Positions 61,386 through 64,000 of a stretch of 64,000 nt of DNA are shown piece after piece. The translations under genes and the position numbers were made by a program. Each line of letters opens with the position of its first letter. Positions within the stretch are counted from its first letter, which is position 1. The notes below the pieces were generated by a model. That model was given only the letters and a program-made list of their open reading frames with translations, was not told the origin of the DNA and ran no database searches. Origin of the DNA: Enterobacter ludwigii (GTDB lineage Bacteria > Pseudomonadota > Gammaproteobacteria > Enterobacterales > Enterobacteriaceae); the NCBI GenBank assembly GCA_900068845.1, contig CEFQ01000001.1, positions 190,983 to 254,982 on the forward strand, in the 5' to 3' direction.

Positions 61386-62341
61386 TCCAGAGGGTTAAGC
61401 TGGAAATAGCTCAATACTTCACAACCGGTACCGGCCTGCGGCGTGGCAATCACCTTCATCTGCTGCAGATCGATTAGGCTGAGCGAACCGTCGCCCTCAT
61501 TCGCAATCAGCAAGCTGTGATTGTCCTCACTGAAGCAGCCATCCATCGGCTTGTTGCCGACATGAATATCGCCGAGCGGATTAAGCAGATCGTCAAACAG
61601 CGTCACCACCGGCTCCTGATCGCCAATTGCCACCAGCCGCTCGCCGTTGGCACTGAAGCGCACCACCTGACACGGTTGCTGATGGCCCGGCAGCGTCAGG
61701 CGCTGACGGATGCGGTGGCTTTGCCGATCCACCACATACAGCAGCGGCGCATCGGCGGCGCTCGCCACCAGATAAGGATGTTTAGGCGAGGCGGCGATAC
61801 CGGAAATCGGGCCTGGCATCAGAATATTGTCAATAATCCGCCCTTCGGCTTCACACAAATCCACCACGGTAATGCTGGCGTCCTCTTCATTCTCAGTAAA
61901 CAGCTTGCGGCCGCTGGGCGACAACGTGAGTCGATGCGCATTGTGCGAAGGCAACTGAATAACTTTCTCCACGCGATCGCTCACCGGATCAATCACCGCT
62001 ACCGCCGCGCTATTTTCACAGCAGAGATAGACTTTGCCATCGCGTCCTAACTGGCCGCTGTGCGGCGCTTTTAACGGCGACAAATCGATGAAGCCACTGA
62101 TCTGACGCAAGCGTAAATCGATGATCGCCACTTTATGGCCGGGATGCGGATTGTCACCGTGAATGCCGTCGCCGTAGATCGGCACGTAAGCTTTCTCCCA
62201 TTGCGGCAGCATCAGAAGTTCGTGTGGGCGTGGCGGAAAGGCATTTAACTCTTGCTCCACGGCAAAGGTCTCGGGATTGAGAAACAGCACGCGATTGCCC
62301 TGCTTATCGACCGCCAATAATCCACGGTTGTGTCGCTGCAT
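61367..62341 (-). CDS. YncE-like beta-propeller protein, no signal peptide
   Basis: 324 aa of repeated propeller blades with patterns such as AVAVIDPVSDRVEKVIQLPS, ASITVVDLCEAEGRIIDNIL and SLSLIDLQQMKVIATPQAGT. This suits the YncE / lactonase-type seven-bladed fold. The sequence starts MQRHNRGLLAVDKQGNRVLF without a hydrophobic leader, so it is probably cytoplasmic. No enzymatic function can be assigned. Confidence 0.78.
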   Translation of the reverse strand: MQRHNRGLLAVDKQGNRVLFLNPETFAVEQELNAFPPRPHELLMLPQWEKAYVPIYGDGIHGDNPHPGHKVAIIDLRLRQISGFIDLSPLKAPHSGQLGRDGKVYLCCENSAAVAVIDPVSDRVEKVIQLPSHNAHRLTLSPSGRKLFTENEEDASITVVDLCEAEGRIIDNILMPGPISGIAASPKHPYLVASAADAPLLYVVDRQSHRIRQRLTLPGHQQPCQVVRFSANGERLVAIGDQEPVVTLFDDLLNPLGDIHVGNKPMDGCFSEDNHSLLIANEGDGSLSLIDLQQMKVIATPQAGTGCEVLSYFQLNPLDQINGR

Positions 62342-62753
62342 AGTGTCTCCTTTTTTTCATTACCTCCTTTAAGCGTAGCTAACCCTCACTCACGGTGGGA
62401 TTTTCATGGCAGGCCAGTGAAAAATGCAGCAGATTAATACGTGATCTGACGCCCAATTTTTAATAAGAGCCACGACTTGCGCCACGTCATGGCTATTTTA
62501 TTAGGAATATTCTTAATGAGAAAAAATAGAATAAACAACAATTCAGTATTTTATTTTTGGTTTATTTAAAGCTTAACGGATCCTTGATTTTCCGGTTTAT
62601 CTGAAAGGATCAAAAAGTGATAGCCGCGCCGCACAGAATGTTTTATTAAGCATAGGAGATGACTTTTTACACACAGCCTAAAGGACAATCAAGAGCGCTC
62701 AGCGCCGCGATCAGGGAAGCCTTGCCACCATAATCACAATAATCAGGTGCATC
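62342..62753. other. AT-rich 412-bp intergenic region
   Basis: Between divergent genes. AT-rich from about 62510 to 62660, perhaps silenced by H-NS-like proteins, matching the lower GC of the glycosyltransferase gene. No gene or clear motif seen. Confidence 0.5.
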
Positions 62754-63767
62754 ATGAATAAAAAACGCCTCCAGCCAGCGTTAACCCTCTGGCACAACTG
62801 GAAAAGACTCGCTTTTACCAGCCAGACTTTCCTGCAGAAAAAGCAGCATAACGCGCTCTGTGCGCCGGAATATGATCCCAATGAAGAAGACAATATCGTG
62901 TTACTTTCTGGCGAAAAAGATCTGCCAGAGATTCCAAAAAAAGTCTGGATGTATTGGGATAATGAGTATTTACCGAAATCAATGGCGTTAAATATTAAAA
63001 AGATTCGTCAGGATAATCCCGATCATGAAATCCATTTATTAAATCGTTTAACGGTAAAAGAAGTTTTACCGGATTTTATATTTACCTCGCCCCAATTAAC
63101 TGCACAGCAAAGAAGCGAAGTCATTCGCCTGGAATTATTATTGCGTTATGGCGGCATTGCCATTGATTGCAGCACCTTATTATTTGAAGATCTTTCCTGG
63201 GTTCATCGTGCGCATCAGGAACGTTGTATGGATGTGATTGGTTATTATCACGAAAACGCCACCGTTAATTATCTGGCACCGGTGATTGAGAGCTGGTTCC
63301 TGGCGGCTACCGCCAATAATCCGTTTATCCGTGAATGGCAAAAACATTACGCACCGATCAAACATCTCGGCGCACAGAATTACTTCAGCGAATTAACCAA
63401 GCGAGATGATTATTCTCTGCTGACGCAGAAGATTACGCAGCCGGAGCAGCAATTAGGTTCGCTGGCACAACAGATCGCCATGCGCGAACATCGCCGGGTT
63501 AATCTCTATCTGCGTAAATGCGAGGCCAATGCTTATTACTATCAGCGTTTAAGCGGCTGGAAAAGCGAGGCATTTGCCCATGCGGTGTTGTTTCACCAGC
63601 GTCCCCATACGCCACCGCCGGTGATTAAACTCAGTGGCAATGAGCAGCTGCATCTCGACTTCAACCTGCGTCTCGGCAATTACAACCGCAGCAGCCTGTT
63701 AGGACAGATGATGCAGCCGCATGCGCCGATCGCGCTGGCTTCACCCATCAACAAAGCGCGCGCGTAA
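62754..63767 (+). CDS. Putative glycosyltransferase, capsular polysaccharide synthesis family
   Basis: 337 aa. IPKKVWMYWDNEYLPKSMAL (about 60-79) and RSEVIRLELLLRYGGIAIDC then STLL (about 121-144) are the typical start and the sugar-nucleotide motif of the Caps_synth / GT32-like glycosyltransferases. The acidic motif is D-C-S rather than DxD. It stands alone with an AT-rich upstream region and lower GC in its first half, suggesting acquired DNA. Acceptor and sugar unknown. Confidence 0.75.
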   Translation: MNKKRLQPALTLWHNWKRLAFTSQTFLQKKQHNALCAPEYDPNEEDNIVLLSGEKDLPEIPKKVWMYWDNEYLPKSMALNIKKIRQDNPDHEIHLLNRLTVKEVLPDFIFTSPQLTAQQRSEVIRLELLLRYGGIAIDCSTLLFEDLSWVHRAHQERCMDVIGYYHENATVNYLAPVIESWFLAATANNPFIREWQKHYAPIKHLGAQNYFSELTKRDDYSLLTQKITQPEQQLGSLAQQIAMREHRRVNLYLRKCEANAYYYQRLSGWKSEAFAHAVLFHQRPHTPPPVIKLSGNEQLHLDFNLRLGNYNRSSLLGQMMQPHAPIALASPINKARA

Positions 63768-64000
63768 CCAGTGGATTAAGGTCGTCACCGCCCGTGGCAC
63801 CTGTGCGGCATACGGGCGCACCACCCACAGACGATCGGCGAAAGCATCCACCGCTTGCCACTGCGGCAGCACCTGCTGCAGCGTGCCGCTGGCTAATGCC
63901 GCGCTGGCGCTGAAATCCGGCAGCATCGCAATGCCTAAACCTTGCAATGCGGCATCGCGGATCGACTCACTATTATTGGTGGCAAAATTGCCCTGAATCT
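63741..64000 (-). CDS. LysR-family regulator, C-terminal part (5' end outside window)
   Basis: Reading in from the window edge, the frame gives NFATNNSESIRDAALQGLGI followed by AMLPDFSASAALASGTLQQV, the typical second half of a LysR co-inducer domain, then RLWVVRPYAAQVPRAVTTLI and a stop at 63741-63743. About 86 residues are visible. Its end overlaps the 3' end of the glycosyltransferase gene by 27 nt. Target genes unknown. Confidence 0.85.
   Translation of the reverse strand, partial: IQGNFATNNSESIRDAALQGLGIAMLPDFSASAALASGTLQQVLPQWQAVDAFADRLWVVRPYAAQVPRAVTTLIHWLRARFVDG

Overview
The window looks like a chromosomal segment of a member of the Enterobacterales, most likely Pantoea, Erwinia or a close relative. 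Core genes follow the Escherichia coli order around thrLA, arcA, creA, rob, gpmB, yjjX, trpR, slt, ettA, nadR, radA, serB, ytjB, yjjG, rimI, holD, rsmC, three tRNA-Leu(CAG), yjjZ and fhuF. Two ERIC elements and many short GC-rich palindromes fit the same group. No species can be fixed from sequence alone.

Layout. (1) 1-9569 is conserved backbone: partial thrA with its leader peptide and attenuator, yjtD, arcA, creA (creBCD are absent), rob, gpmB, yjjX, trpR and slt. (2) 9570-27300 is accessory DNA between slt and ettA. It holds a urea-catabolic operon (allophanate hydrolase, urea carboxylase, a GntR regulator, the urtABCDE urea ABC transporter), a small toxin-44/putative immunity pair, and a deoQ/deoKPX deoxyribose cluster. 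(3) 27309-33504 is backbone: ettA, nadR, radA, serB, ytjB. (4) 33505-48490 is a tandem array of five large paralogous Ig-like repeat proteins with T1SS-adhesin-like C-termini. It stands where E. coli has lplA-deo-yjjI-osmY-prfC. (5) 48507-54712 is backbone again: yjjG-rimI-holD, rsmC, three tRNA-Leu, yjjZ, an inserted diguanylate cyclase, and fhuF. (6) 54808-64000 is mixed: a YbaK-like deacylase, an MFS transporter, a nucleoside hydrolase/LacI/MHS-transporter operon, a histidine phosphatase, a beta-propeller protein, a glycosyltransferase and a truncated LysR regulator.

How genes work together. The urea operon imports urea through UrtABCDE, carboxylates it to allophanate (biotin and ATP dependent) and hydrolyses allophanate to ammonia and CO2. 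Upstream of it I read a sigma-54 promoter (9773-9788), two NtrC-like enhancer sites about 22 bp apart, and a long palindrome centred on GTATAC over the predicted start site. Together they suggest nitrogen control plus local GntR control. The deo cluster should take up and phosphorylate deoxyribose under DeoQ and CRP (perfect CRP box at 26018-26033). The nucleoside-hydrolase operon has an 18-bp palindrome between the -35 and -10 boxes of its likely promoter, a natural operator for its own LacI regulator.

The most unusual region is the five-gene array. Each unit has a conserved leader with an 18-nt motif and an intrinsic-terminator-like hairpin, then an almost invariant N-terminus, a variable number of Ig-like domains, a variable AT-richer segment, an almost invariant C-terminus ending QQGVKTELI, and its own terminator. 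This constant-variable-constant layout suggests a recombining surface or secreted protein family whose expression may be attenuated one gene at a time.
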